Assembly: GCA_963732855.1 (NCBI GenBank)
Contig: CAVTBB010000003.1
Coordinates: forward strand, 620,001 to 684,000
DNA length: 64,000 nucleotides
Source of the DNA: DASXVU01 sp963732855
GTDB taxonomy: Archaea; Thermoplasmatota; Thermoplasmata; Methanomassiliicoccales; UBA472
Direction: 5' to 3'
Shown: positions 37,003 to 46,026 of the stretch, one piece after another
Layout: the number at the start of each line of letters is the position of its first letter
Position numbering within the stretch: the first letter of the stretch is position 1
Notes under the pieces: model-generated
Told to the model about the DNA's origin: nothing
The model's database searches: none
Seen by the model: only the letters and a program-made list of their open reading frames with translations
Made by a program: the position numbers and the translations under genes

Positions 37003-38178
37003 CTATTTGATCAACTTGAGCTCCTTTCCGATGGTGGCGAACTTCTCAATGGCAAAATCCAGGTCCTCCCGGGTCAAGGCGGCGTTCATTATCGTCCTAA
37101 TCCGGGCCTTGTCCCTGGCGACCATCGGGAATACAATCGGCAAGGCGAACACTTGTTCTTCGAACAATCTTTGGCTCAATCTCTTGGCCATACCGCTGTC
37201 GTTGACCATGACTGGTGTGATGGGGGTTTCGCTCCGCCCTAGGTCAAAGCCTAGCTGTTTCATCGCCTTTTTGAAGTAATTGGTGTTTTCCCAAAGGGAG
37301 CGGACATGCCCTGGTTCCTGCTCCAGGACATCAATGGCCCCGATGCAGGCCGCCGCCACCGCCGGTGGATGCGATCCGCTCAGGAGCCAGGTCCGGCTCT
37401 TGTTCAGAGCGAATCGGACCAGGTCTTCAGAACCGGAGATATGGCCCCCTACGACGCCATACGCTTTGGAGAAAGTGCCCATCTCGATTTGAACCTCCTT
37501 GTGGGTCAGGTGATAGTGGGAGACGATCCCGCGCCCCCCATCTCCGAGCACGCCTTCACCGTGAGCGTCATCCACGTACAGCATCGCCCCATGTCGCTCT
37601 GCCAACTTGGCGATCTTGTCCAACGGGGCGATGTCCCCGTCCATGGAGAATACTCCGTCCGTGATCACCAGCATCCTCCGGTAGGCGGGAACGTGTTTTT
37701 CGATCTCCTCCAGTTTCCTTTCCAGATCTTTCGCGTCCCCATGCCGATAGACCTCCCGATCGGCATAAGAAAGTCTCACCCCATCGATGATGCTGCCGTG
37801 GTTCAGTTCATCGCTTATGATGACGTCTCCCTTCCCCACCAGTTGGGGGATCAGGCCGGCGTTGGTGGCGAAACCCGTCTGGTAGACCAGGGAGGCTGGG
37901 GTTCCCTTGAACCGAGCCAGTCTCCTTTCCAATTCCAGATGGATATCCAGGGTGCCGGCGATCGGCCTCACCGATCCCGAACCGACCCCATGGGTCATCA
38001 CAGCCTGGATCGCCGCTTCCTTCAGCCGGGGGTGGTTGCTTAGCCCCAGATAGTTGTTGGAACAGAACATCAGCACCTTCCTTCCGTCAACCATGCACCA
38101 GGTTGTACTCGGCCCCTCAAGTTCCCTTATCCTCCAGTCCAGTTCGCTTTTCACAAGCTCTTCGTATTCTTCCCTCAT
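37003..38178 (-). CDS. kbl: Glycine C-acetyltransferase (2-amino-3-ketobutyrate CoA ligase)
   Basis: 391 residues, PLP-dependent alpha-oxoamine synthase. It converts 2-amino-3-oxobutyrate plus CoA into glycine and acetyl-CoA. The family blocks are FCSNNYLGLSNHPRLKEAAI near 55, GSGSVRPIAGTLDIHLELE, DELNHGSIIDG, VDDAHGEGVLG, and the PLP lysine in MGTFSKAYGVVGG. The gene is followed upstream, 40 bases away, by the threonine dehydrogenase, so the pair forms the threonine-to-glycine pathway. Confidence 0.94.
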   Translation of the reverse strand: MREEYEELVKSELDWRIRELEGPSTTWCMVDGRKVLMFCSNNYLGLSNHPRLKEAAIQAVMTHGVGSGSVRPIAGTLDIHLELERRLARFKGTPASLVYQTGFATNAGLIPQLVGKGDVIISDELNHGSIIDGVRLSYADREVYRHGDAKDLERKLEEIEKHVPAYRRMLVITDGVFSMDGDIAPLDKIAKLAERHGAMLYVDDAHGEGVLGDGGRGIVSHYHLTHKEVQIEMGTFSKAYGVVGGHISGSEDLVRFALNKSRTWLLSGSHPPAVAAACIGAIDVLEQEPGHVRSLWENTNYFKKAMKQLGFDLGRSETPITPVMVNDSGMAKRLSQRLFEEQVFALPIVFPMVARDKARIRTIMNAALTREDLDFAIEKFATIGKELKLIK

Positions 38179-38217
38179 GAACGATGTTGGGTTGCGCAGA
38201 TTTATCCCTCCGTTAGA

Positions 38218-39210
38218 TCACAGGTTGATCAGTCCGATGTCCATTCTCCGTTTCAATCGTGACAGCATGTCTTCCGTCATCGCTTCCAGGTCGTATTCAG
38301 CTCTCCAATCCCAATCATGCTGGGCCTCGGTATCGTCCAAGGACATGGGCCAAGAGTCAGCTATTTGTTGTCTGCTGTCGGGGCGGTATTCTATGGTGAA
38401 GTCCGGTAAGTGTTTGGTGATCGATCTTGCCAGTTCGCCCGCGGAGAAGCTCATGCCGGCCAAGTTGTACCCGTCGTGTCTTCTCACTCGGTCCATTGAT
38501 GCCTCCATCAAGCGGATCGCGGCGTCAATGCAATCGGGCATGTAGAGCATCGGGAGTACGGTGTCCTCCCTGACAAAACATACGTAATTCCCTCTCTGGA
38601 CAGCCTCATAGAAGATGGCCACCGCATAGTCGGTGGTGCCGCCCCCTGGGGCGGTTTCAGAGCTGATGATGCCGGGGTATCTGACGCTGCGCGTGTCCAA
38701 TCCATATTTGAGGAAGTAGTAATTGCAGAGCATTTCCCCGGCCACTTTCGTGATCCCATACATGGAAGTGGGTTGTAAGATGGTGTCCTGTGGTGTTCTG
38801 CTCCGCGGTGAGGTAGGCCCGAAAGCCGCTATGGAACTAGGCCAGAAGACTCGTTCGATATTGCTGTTACGGCAGGCCTCCAAGATGTTATTGAGCGAGG
38901 TCATGTTCACATCCCAGGCCTCCTGGGGCTTAGCCTCGCCCACGGCCGAAAGGATCGCTGCCAGATGATAGACCTGGCTGATGTCTTCTCGTTTCATCGT
39001 TTCTGAAACGGTCCCTTGGTCCATAAGGTCCAAGTTGAAGAAAGGGCCAGAGTCCTCCAGCTCCCTGGTCGGTCGCCTGAGATGACCGGTCGCGATTACA
39101 TTATCCCGGCCGTAGCGTTTCCGCAGTTCCGGTACCAGCTCCGATCCGATCTGACCGGTCGCCCCGGTTACCAAAATCCTGCCTGGGGGTCTCGACTCCG
39201 ATGAAGCCAT
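38218..39210 (-). CDS. tdh: L-threonine 3-dehydrogenase, SDR (epimerase-like) type
   Basis: 330 residues of the extended SDR family. The NAD loop is VTGATGQIGSELV, the catalytic motif is YGITK with upstream S in WPSSIAAFGP, and VRYPGIIS with TTDYAV is typical of the Flavobacterium-type threonine dehydrogenase. It oxidises L-threonine to 2-amino-3-oxobutyrate, the substrate of the neighbouring Kbl. The pairing supports this over other NAD-dependent epimerases. Confidence 0.9.
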   Translation of the reverse strand: MASSESRPPGRILVTGATGQIGSELVPELRKRYGRDNVIATGHLRRPTRELEDSGPFFNLDLMDQGTVSETMKREDISQVYHLAAILSAVGEAKPQEAWDVNMTSLNNILEACRNSNIERVFWPSSIAAFGPTSPRSRTPQDTILQPTSMYGITKVAGEMLCNYYFLKYGLDTRSVRYPGIISSETAPGGGTTDYAVAIFYEAVQRGNYVCFVREDTVLPMLYMPDCIDAAIRLMEASMDRVRRHDGYNLAGMSFSAGELARSITKHLPDFTIEYRPDSRQQIADSWPMSLDDTEAQHDWDWRAEYDLEAMTEDMLSRLKRRMDIGLINL

Positions 39211-39265
39211 CGTACATCAGTCGGAGCATTAACCATATAATACCCTCGTCTTGTTTGTGCGTTAT

Positions 39266-40145
39266 TCACACATTCCAGGTTCCGGAAGCGACCTTGCACA
39301 CTTTGCCGCCGACGTTCACGACAATATCATCTCCGGACCTCCAGGCTCTCAGTGAAAGGGTTGATGGTCTTCCTATCTCATAGCCTTGGCCAACCGTTGC
39401 CTCGATATCTTGTGAACCACCGTACGCATTCTTGACCAAATATGCGGCCAAGCAACCGTTACCGCTGCCGGTGGCCGGGTCCTCGCTGATGCCCTGCAAA
39501 ATGGGAAATACCCTTACGCTGAGTCGCTGACCTACCTCCTGCCCCTCCGGGGCGAATGCCAGGGGAATGGGATCAGGTCCTGCCGAGGTTGAGAGACCTC
39601 AGCGAAGTCGACATTGACCTTTATCCTTTTCAGAGCCTCGAGCGATCGAAGCGGAACGATGACGAATGGCAATCCGGTCGACACCTCTTCCACTGGCCAT
39701 TCGTCATCAATATCCTTTTTCTACAAGCCGAGGACATCGGCGACCTTTGTCACATCATACTCTCTTCCGAACTTAGGCGCTCTCTGTCTCATCCAGGCCA
39801 GTGTAGATCCTTTGGTGAATGTGACCGGTATCTGGCCAACCTTCAGGTTCAGCACGACCTTCTCCACTTTCCTTCGGATAAGCTTCTCCCGGATGAGGTG
39901 GGCGGTGCCTAGGCTTGGATGTCCAGCGAAAGGGATCTCTCCGTTCGGTGTGAAAATCCGCACATCATATCCGCCCCTTTTCTCTTCGCGGGAGGTGATG
40001 AATTCGTCTCGGAGAAATTTGTCTCCCGAGCGATCTTCTGCATCTGTTGGCCGTCAAGCATGCCGAAATCAAAGAACGTTGCCAATTGATTTCCTTCAAG
40101 CGGTTTTTCGGCGAATACGTCAGTGATAAAGAAACGAATCTTCAC
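39266..40145 (-). pseudogene. PhzF-like isomerase, several frameshifts
   Basis: A PhzF (phenazine biosynthesis-like) family gene broken into at least three frames. N-terminal part from the GTG at 40145: KIRFFITDVFAEKPLEGNQL, then the catalytic-glutamate region RETNFSETN. Middle: MRIFTPNGEIPFAGHPSLGT to ADVLGL. A further part in another frame gives TGLPFVIVPLRSLEALKRIK. End: EDPATGSGNGCLAAYLV to GTWNV. The number of shifts argues for real decay. Confidence 0.82.
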
Positions 40146-40369
40146 GGTAATGACCTCTCCTTCATAGTCGGGACCGGATGATATATCCTGCGAAACGGTC
40201 ATTGTATAAACGAAGGAAACATGGCAAATCTAACATTCAAATATCATGACCAATAAAATAATATCCAAATAGAAAAATATACGATATTTAATAGTAAATC
40301 ACATTATATAATTAGCCTACATCGAACGATACGTATTCCGCAATAGTGTTGGCGGTCTAGCTATCGAAG

Positions 40370-40574
40370 GTGTTCGGCATCTCTGTCAATGAGCTTCCGT
40401 TGAGCATCGTCCTCTCCTGGTCTGAACAGAAGGCGGTCGCGATCGTGTTGACCCTGCTAGCCCTCGGCATCAAGAACATTCGGGTTGGGTCCAACTCTAA
40501 CAGCGTTCATTTCCGCGAACAATTGCAAGATGGTCCAGGAGAAGTACGTGTTGGAAGCTCAATGGGAACATTGA
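40370..40574 (+). pseudogene. C-terminal remnant of hybrid cluster protein (hydroxylamine reductase)
   Basis: The frame from the GTG at 40370 reads FGISVNELPLSIVLSWSEQK then AVAIVLTLLALGIKNIRVG, the cluster-binding C-terminal region of Hcp. The conserved W-x-EQKAV supplies a glutamate ligand in intact enzymes. After a frameshift near 40490 it continues as AFISANNCKMVQEKY and stops at 40574. The remaining ~450 residues of Hcp are absent upstream, where only AT-rich sequence (40203-40330) is seen, so this is a deletion remnant. Confidence 0.78.
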
Positions 40575-40722
40575 CTGAGACCTGAAGGACATACTTTCCA
40601 AGTAAGGTGAGCCAATCGGCGGATCGTGCGCTGAGTATCGCCAAACCACTTTCACCTTTTTATCAAAAATCGTCACCAGGATTCGTGGTTTTTTATAACC
40701 CTGGAGTGTTGGATATGGCAAG

Positions 40723-42401
40723 ATGGTAGACCTTTTGCCCCTGGCGCTACTTGTTTTAGGTCTGACCATCATTGATGCCACTTTGGCCTTCATGGCATAC
40801 ACGAGAAGCAGGAGGAATTTTCGATACGCCTTCGTCGCATTGATGGCCATGGAGATAGTGATGGCATGGGGATTCATCCTGGATGTGAATGCGACAAGCA
40901 TATCGGATAAGCTGTTCTGGAACAATCTGGAATACATAGGATATCTGGGGGCTGTTCCGGTCTCGTTCATCTTCGCGATCAGGTTCGTCTGCAACAAGTG
41001 GATGAACATGAAGAGAACAGCCTTGCTATTAGCTGCACCCTTTGCTTTCTGGATCTTTTTGATCCTGAACCAGTACCATCATTTGTTCTACGTCGATGTT
41101 CACCTTTCCAGTAACCAATACATCTCTTTCTAGCGCACTACGGGCCATTGTTCTATGCCGATGTTGGATACACTTTAATTGTCATATCTGCGGCTGTTGG
41201 ATTATTGGTATACCGTTACCACAATACTTCAGGTCTGCACCGTAAACAAGTCGGGATCGTGACTATGGCCACCATGATTCCGTTGGCTACAATGATCATT
41301 AGCTTTGCTAGATTGACCGAGATTCCAGGGTCTTTCCTATTGATCGCTGGTCTGTTCGTCAGCGGTATCCTGCTTTACATCGGCGCCTTCGGTTTCAGGC
41401 TCTTCGAGATCGTACCATTCGCATTCGATCGTGTGGTGGGTACCATCGCAGATAGTGTCTTCGTCCTCGACGAAGGGGACAGGATCCTCTTCATGAATCC
41501 GAGTGCCTCCTCCTTGGCAGGAAAGGGAATGGAGGATTCTTACCAATCCCACATCTCGGAAATCATTCCCGGTGGGAAGCAGCTCTCCACTGCTCTTTCA
41601 CTCAGCGAAGAATCAAGGTTTTGCCTGGAACTAGTGCCTGGGCAATTCTTCGATGCATGCGTTACCTCCATCATCGATCCTGGTCGACAATCAGTGGGAA
41701 AACTGTTGGTATTCCAGAATGTGACAGAAAGCAAAAGGATAAATGACCTTGCCAATGTCGCTGAGGAAAAGACCCGATCCTCAACTCGATCACGCATCAC
41801 GATATCAGCAACCAGCTAATGGTGATAGAAGGGAATGCCAGCCTAGCACAGGGCAGGATTACTGACGAAATCGTCAAGAAGAACATGGTCTTGATCACAT
41901 CTGGCATCCCGGAACATATCCAATCAGCTGGCGTTCTTTAGGACATATCAAGAAATCGGGGTTAGGGCCCCGGAGTGGCAAAACATAGCAGGTCGGGTCT
42001 CAAGAGTGCATCTTCCCATTGCCGAGAAAGGGATCATCCTTGAGGTCAGGACTGGAGAAGCAGAAGTATTCGCTGACCCACAAATGGAAAAGGTTTTCTA
42101 CAATCTCATTGACAATTCATTAACTCACGGAAACGGATTGTCACGGATAACTCTCTCCATCAGGAAATCCCCAGGGATCGTGGAGCTGGTCTATGAGGAT
42201 GATGGAAAAGGGATCGCAGTCGAACGCAGGGATCACCTTTTTGAGATGAGCAATGATGCCGACCATGGATTGGGCCTTTTCCTATCCAAGAAGATACTAG
42301 CTATCACTGGAATGACCATAAATGAGGAGGGTGAACCAGGAAAGGGGGTGAGGTTCGTGATCAGGGTGCTTCCGATGAACTTCCGGTTCGCCCCGGGTTG
42401 A
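40723..42401 (+). pseudogene. 7TM sensor histidine kinase, three frameshifts
   Basis: A membrane sensor kinase in pieces. The N-terminal seven-helix domain (his-kinase 7TM type) runs from 40723, shifts frame near 41130 (SSNQYISF / LAHYGPLFYADVG), and continues into a PAS domain (DSVFVLDEGDRILFMNPSA). It shifts again near 41790 into the dimerisation helix ILNSITHHDISNQLMVIEGN, then near 41940 into the ATPase domain with N box DNSLTHG and G boxes DDGKGI and GLGLFLSK. No receiver gene is adjacent. The end overlaps the convergent GNAT gene by 41 bases. Confidence 0.85.
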
Positions 42402-42915
42402 TTCTATCCTTTTGATATCGATGGTCGGACTTCTTGCGTCTATCCAAGAACAGTGAGAAATCCTCGCTCTTGAGACGGACCACACGCCATTCCTTCAGGA
42501 TCCTTGCCCCAGTGCTCTCGTAGAAGTTGATGGCATTGACATTCCAATCCAGTACGTTCCACTCCATGCGGCCGCATTCCTTCATTTGGGCCTCAGCGAC
42601 ACAGAACTCCAGCAGTAAACTTCCAACTCCGTGCCTACGGAACCGGTCGAGGACAAAGATATCCTCCAAGAAAAGGGTAGGTCTAGCTAGGAAAGTGGAA
42701 TAGGTGAAATAATAACAAGCATAGCCGACGGGCTCCCCATCTGCAAGTGCCATATGGGCAACGAGATAAGGGTGTTCGGAGCTAAGGTCTTTCTTGAGCC
42801 TCGAGATCGCTTCTGTCGAGGGCGGTTCCAAGTGTTCGAACCTCGCCAATTCTCTAATCAGGCCCGCAAGCTGGTCCGCATTCTCGTCATTCACTTTTGC
42901 TATTGAGATGTCCAT
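42361..42915 (-). CDS. GNAT family N-acetyltransferase
   Basis: 184 residues, resembling the diamine (spermidine/spermine-type) acetyltransferases. The acetyl-CoA loop is RFRRHGVGSLLL, preceded by the strand PTLFLEDIFV, and the C-terminal MEWNVLDWNVNAINFYESTG is typical. The ATG at 42915 follows GGTGAGA. The substrate could be a polyamine or other amine. The C-terminal ~20 residues extend past the usual fold end into the broken kinase gene. Confidence 0.85.
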   Translation of the reverse strand: MDISIAKVNDENADQLAGLIRELARFEHLEPPSTEAISRLKKDLSSEHPYLVAHMALADGEPVGYACYYFTYSTFLARPTLFLEDIFVLDRFRRHGVGSLLLEFCVAEAQMKECGRMEWNVLDWNVNAINFYESTGARILKEWRVVRLKSEDFSLFLDRRKKSDHRYQKDRINPGRTGSSSEAP

Positions 42916-43004
42916 TCTCACCAAGCTCCCTTTGATAGTTGACCGACAATCGAATCGAAATATAAAAGCAGAAAGGAGATCCCTCGGTATCGTTGTTAAT
43001 TTAT

Positions 43005-43032
43005 AGAATATTCTTATTTTTCAGAATATTAC
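43005..43032 (+). promoter_or_regulatory. Repeated AGAATATT element upstream of hgcC
   Basis: A perfect palindrome AGAATATTCT (43005-43014) and a partial copy AGAATATTAC (43023-43032) lie 18 bases apart, ~34-61 bases before the AbrB-like start. TATA-like ACTATAATAAGG follows at ~43037. The position suits an operator or activator site for the mercury-methylation genes; the binding protein is not known. Confidence 0.4.
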
Positions 43033-43065
43033 AAATACTATAATAAGGATGAATATTATGAGAAA

Positions 43066-43323
43066 ATGAAGGCAAAAAAGAGTTCCATCGCATTGAATTC
43101 CGGGTGCGAAGAGTATCGCGTGGAGTCGATCGTCACGATTGACGAAAGAGGGCAAATGGTCCTTCCCAAAGACATCAGGGAGAAGGCCGGCATCAAAGCC
43201 GGGGACAAGCTGGCTTTGGTCACGCTGGAGAAAAATGGCAAGGTATGCTGTATCCATCTTTTGAAGGCTGATGAACTGGCCGGGAAAGCGCGGGAAGTGG
43301 TCACCGAGACCACGAATGTCTGA
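43066..43323 (+). CDS. HgcAB-associated AbrB-like protein (HgcC)
   Basis: 85 residues with the AbrB/SpoVT DNA-binding swapped-hairpin: VTIDERGQMVLPKDIREKAG, then IKAGDKLALVTLE and a cysteine pair in GKVCCIHLLKADE. This is the type of protein repeatedly found directly before hgcA in mercury-methylating archaea and bacteria. Here it lies 21 bases before hgcA. It is probably a regulator or a metal-sensing partner (Cys14 and the CC pair could bind metal), but this is inferred. Confidence 0.85.
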   Translation: MKAKKSSIALNSGCEEYRVESIVTIDERGQMVLPKDIREKAGIKAGDKLALVTLEKNGKVCCIHLLKADELAGKAREVVTETTNV

Positions 43324-43344
43324 GGTGATGCTATTTCCGAGATC

Positions 43345-44313
43345 ATGGTTGCCGATTATACCCTTTATGGGAAGAACAAACGAGACCACATCTCCGCTCG
43401 TCTAGGCTATCGTCGCTTCTCTCACCTGGTCAAACCTGGGTTATATTCATTAGGCAATCCAAATCCGGAATCCCCGGTCTTCGTAACCTCCAACTACACT
43501 CTCAGTTTTGACGCACTAAGGACGTCCATCAAAGGCATTGATGGATATATCCTGGTGCTCGACACCAAGGGGATCAATGTCTGGTGCGCTGCCGGTAAGG
43601 GCACCTTTGGTACTAGTGAACTGGTTAAGCGAGTGCAGGAGTCAGAGCTGGCCCTGGTGGTCTCCCACCGGAGGCTGATATTGCCTCAACTCGGCGCACC
43701 GGGCGTATCTGCCCACGAGGTCCAAAAGCAGACCGGCTTCAAGGTGGACTACGGACCAGTGCGTGCGGCGGACCTTCCTCGATATCTCAGGATGGGACCA
43801 GACGCGGAGATGCGCAAGGTCACCTTCCCTCTCAAGGACCGGATCATCCTAATCCCTGTGGAGCTTGTCCATGCGCTCATCATAATGACTGTTGCGGCAT
43901 TGGTCCTATTACTCATGGGTGGACTGGTCGCTGCCATGATGGCTATCGCGGTCGTCATGGCTGGGACAGTGCTATTCCCGATACTGATGCCATTGTTGCC
44001 GACCAGGGACTTTAGTTCGAAGGGCATCGTCCTGGGTCTGATCATTGCTCTGCCGTTCATGACACTCACGGTTCTGAATCGAGGCACCGACCCATACTGG
44101 GTCACGGTGTTGTTCCTGATCGCCGATGCTTTATTAATGGCACCGGGCGTCGGATACCTGGCCTTGAACTTCACGGGCTCTTCCACTTTTGCCTCCAGGA
44201 CCGGTGTCAAGAGGGAGATATTTCGGTACATCCCAATCATGGTCGCAATGTTCATAATTGGAGGAATCCTTTTCGCTGTGGCGGCACTATCGTCATTCGC
44301 GGGGTGGTCCTGA
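43345..44313 (+). CDS. hgcA: Mercury methylation corrinoid protein HgcA
   Basis: 322 residues. HgcA transfers a methyl group from its corrinoid to Hg(II). The N-terminal corrinoid-binding domain carries the defining cap-helix motif N-V-W-C-A-A-G-K-G at residues 78-86 (Cys81 would be the cobalt ligand), followed by TFGTSELVKRV and the LGAPGVSAHEV region. The C-terminal half has four to five membrane helices (~165-310), the hallmark that separates HgcA from CdhD-type corrinoid proteins. A GGTGAT site lies ~15 bases before the ATG, rather far, so an upstream non-ATG start is possible. The stop overlaps the hgcB ATG (TGATG). Confidence 0.95.
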   Translation: MVADYTLYGKNKRDHISARLGYRRFSHLVKPGLYSLGNPNPESPVFVTSNYTLSFDALRTSIKGIDGYILVLDTKGINVWCAAGKGTFGTSELVKRVQESELALVVSHRRLILPQLGAPGVSAHEVQKQTGFKVDYGPVRAADLPRYLRMGPDAEMRKVTFPLKDRIILIPVELVHALIIMTVAALVLLLMGGLVAAMMAIAVVMAGTVLFPILMPLLPTRDFSSKGIVLGLIIALPFMTLTVLNRGTDPYWVTVLFLIADALLMAPGVGYLALNFTGSSTFASRTGVKREIFRYIPIMVAMFIIGGILFAVAALSSFAGWS

Positions 44314-44630
44314 TGGAAGGAAATCTGTTGATTCAATCTAATGAAATGGTCGGTGTGAGAAAGGCCAAGAACACCCTGATGCTCATGCCCCACCGCTGCT
44401 CTGGATGTGGAAGGTGTGTCGAGGTCTGCCCTCACGGTGTTTTCGAGATTCAGAGCAAGAAGGCTCGGATGGTCAGGGCTGATGACTGTATGGAATGTGG
44501 TGCATGCCAGGTCAATTGTGCCGGTGGAGCTATCAAGGTGGAGAGCGGGGTGGGATGCGCCCACGCTATGATACGTGCTGCACTTACCGGAAAAGAGATC
44601 TCCTGCGGTGGCCCCGGCGGATGCTGCTAA
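44313..44630 (+). CDS. hgcB: Mercury methylation ferredoxin HgcB
   Basis: 105 residues. HgcB is the ferredoxin that reduces HgcA and may deliver Hg(II). Two [4Fe-4S] motifs are present: C29-x2-C32-x2-C35-x3-C39-P and C59-x2-C62-x2-C65-x3-C69. The extra conserved cysteine occurs in GVGCAHA (Cys82), and the C-terminal end GGPGGCC supplies the vicinal Cys pair typical of HgcB. The ATG at 44313 overlaps the hgcA stop, so expression is coupled. No frameshift or lost cysteine is seen, so the pair looks functional. Confidence 0.94.
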   Translation: MEGNLLIQSNEMVGVRKAKNTLMLMPHRCSGCGRCVEVCPHGVFEIQSKKARMVRADDCMECGACQVNCAGGAIKVESGVGCAHAMIRAALTGKEISCGGPGGCC

Positions 44631-44736
44631 GGCCAATACCTGTTTCTCCACGAATCCAGTACGCCTTTCCACCGCAATGTTTCGAGAATTAGGGCAGCGA
44701 AAGGATTATGCCATTTGCCAGCGTGCCGGTATACGC

Positions 44737-46026
44737 ATGGATGAAGTCAGAAGGGCGGCGGAGAAAGCTAAACTGGCATCTCTCCGACTGCAAAGCATGT
44801 CGACTCAGTTGCGGAATTTGGCATTGAAGGAAACGGCCATCTCCCTAAGAAGGAGCGAAGGGATGATAATCGAGGCCAATCTGATCGATCTTCGCAACGC
44901 GGAGGAGAGCAACTTAGCCATGCCGTTGCTCAAACGCTTAAAGTACGACCACTGGAAGATAGAGGAGTCCGTGGCCCAGATCGAATCATTGATCCAGCAG
45001 GAAGACCCGATTGGCAGGTCCCTCTCCAAGATGGAACTGGACGACGGCCTGGTGCTGGACAAGGTCACCACCCCGATCGGGGTCGTGGCGGTGATATTCG
45101 AATCAAGGCCGGATGCGCTTGTCCAGATCACAACCCTTTGCCTCAAATCAGGCAATGCGGTCATCCTCAAGGGCGGTTCCGAAGCGAAGGAGACCAACTC
45201 CGCACTGGCCAAGGCGATCGTGGAAGGCATCGAGAACCTGGATGGCAAATTCAAGGGCGCGGTCCAGCTCTTGTCCACCCGGGAAGAGGTCAAAGAGCTG
45301 CTGGCTCAAGACGATCTCGTAGATCTGATAATCCCACGCGGCTCGAACCAATTAGTGCGTTCCATCCAGGACTCCACGAGGATCCCAGTATTGGGTCATG
45401 CCGCCGGTGTGTGCCATACGTACGTGGACGAAGAGGCCGATATGAACATGGCGGTGAACGTGGCCTTCGATGCCAAATGCCAATATCCAGCTGTTTGCAA
45501 TGCGATGGAGACGTTGCTTGTTCACAAAGGAATCGCCAAGGCGTTCCTGCCACTGATGGCAAAGAAGTTCGCCGAGGCTCACGTCGAGATCAGGGGCGAT
45601 GAGAAGACTCGTAAATTGATAGAGGCCAATGAGGCCTCAGACGACGATTGGTATGCTGAATACAACGACCTTACCCTCTCGGTGAAGATCGTGGCATCGT
45701 TGGAGGAAGCTGTAGAGCACATCAACAAATTCGGCTCCCATCACACCGACGCCATCATAACTATGGACGAGGAAAAGGCCAAGCTGTTCATGGACACGGT
45801 CGACTCGGCCTCGGTGCTCTGGAATTGCTCCACCCGCTTCGCCGATGGTTTCCGTTACGGATTGGGTGCGGAGGTGGGGATCAGTACCAACAAGACCCAC
45901 GCCCGCGGGCCTGTCGGGCTGGAAGGGCTGATCATATACAAGTATCGCCTATCTGGAAAAGGACACGTCGTAGCCGATTATGCCGGCGATGACGCGAGAC
46001 AATTCACGCACAGGAAGATTAAATGA
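44737..46026 (+). CDS. proA: Gamma-glutamyl phosphate reductase
   Basis: 429 residues from the ATG at 44737 (MDEVRRAAEKAKLASLRL), which fits the family start; an ATG at 44677 would add 20 residues without a ribosome binding site. It reduces glutamyl-5-phosphate to glutamate semialdehyde with NADPH in proline synthesis. Catalytic cysteine region is AFDAKCQYPAVCNAMETLLV, and VIFESRPDALVQ and KGGSEAKETN are typical. Its stop overlaps the proB ATG. The gap to hgcB is ~105 bases with no terminator seen, so read-through is possible. Confidence 0.93.
   Translation: MDEVRRAAEKAKLASLRLQSMSTQLRNLALKETAISLRRSEGMIIEANLIDLRNAEESNLAMPLLKRLKYDHWKIEESVAQIESLIQQEDPIGRSLSKMELDDGLVLDKVTTPIGVVAVIFESRPDALVQITTLCLKSGNAVILKGGSEAKETNSALAKAIVEGIENLDGKFKGAVQLLSTREEVKELLAQDDLVDLIIPRGSNQLVRSIQDSTRIPVLGHAAGVCHTYVDEEADMNMAVNVAFDAKCQYPAVCNAMETLLVHKGIAKAFLPLMAKKFAEAHVEIRGDEKTRKLIEANEASDDDWYAEYNDLTLSVKIVASLEEAVEHINKFGSHHTDAIITMDEEKAKLFMDTVDSASVLWNCSTRFADGFRYGLGAEVGISTNKTHARGPVGLEGLIIYKYRLSGKGHVVADYAGDDARQFTHRKIK

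Noticed and set aside
43345..44313. HgcA as an acetyl-CoA pathway corrinoid protein (CdhD-like)
   Set aside because: The NVWCAAGKG cap helix, the C-terminal membrane helices and the adjacent HgcB with terminal CC are specific to mercury methylation proteins.
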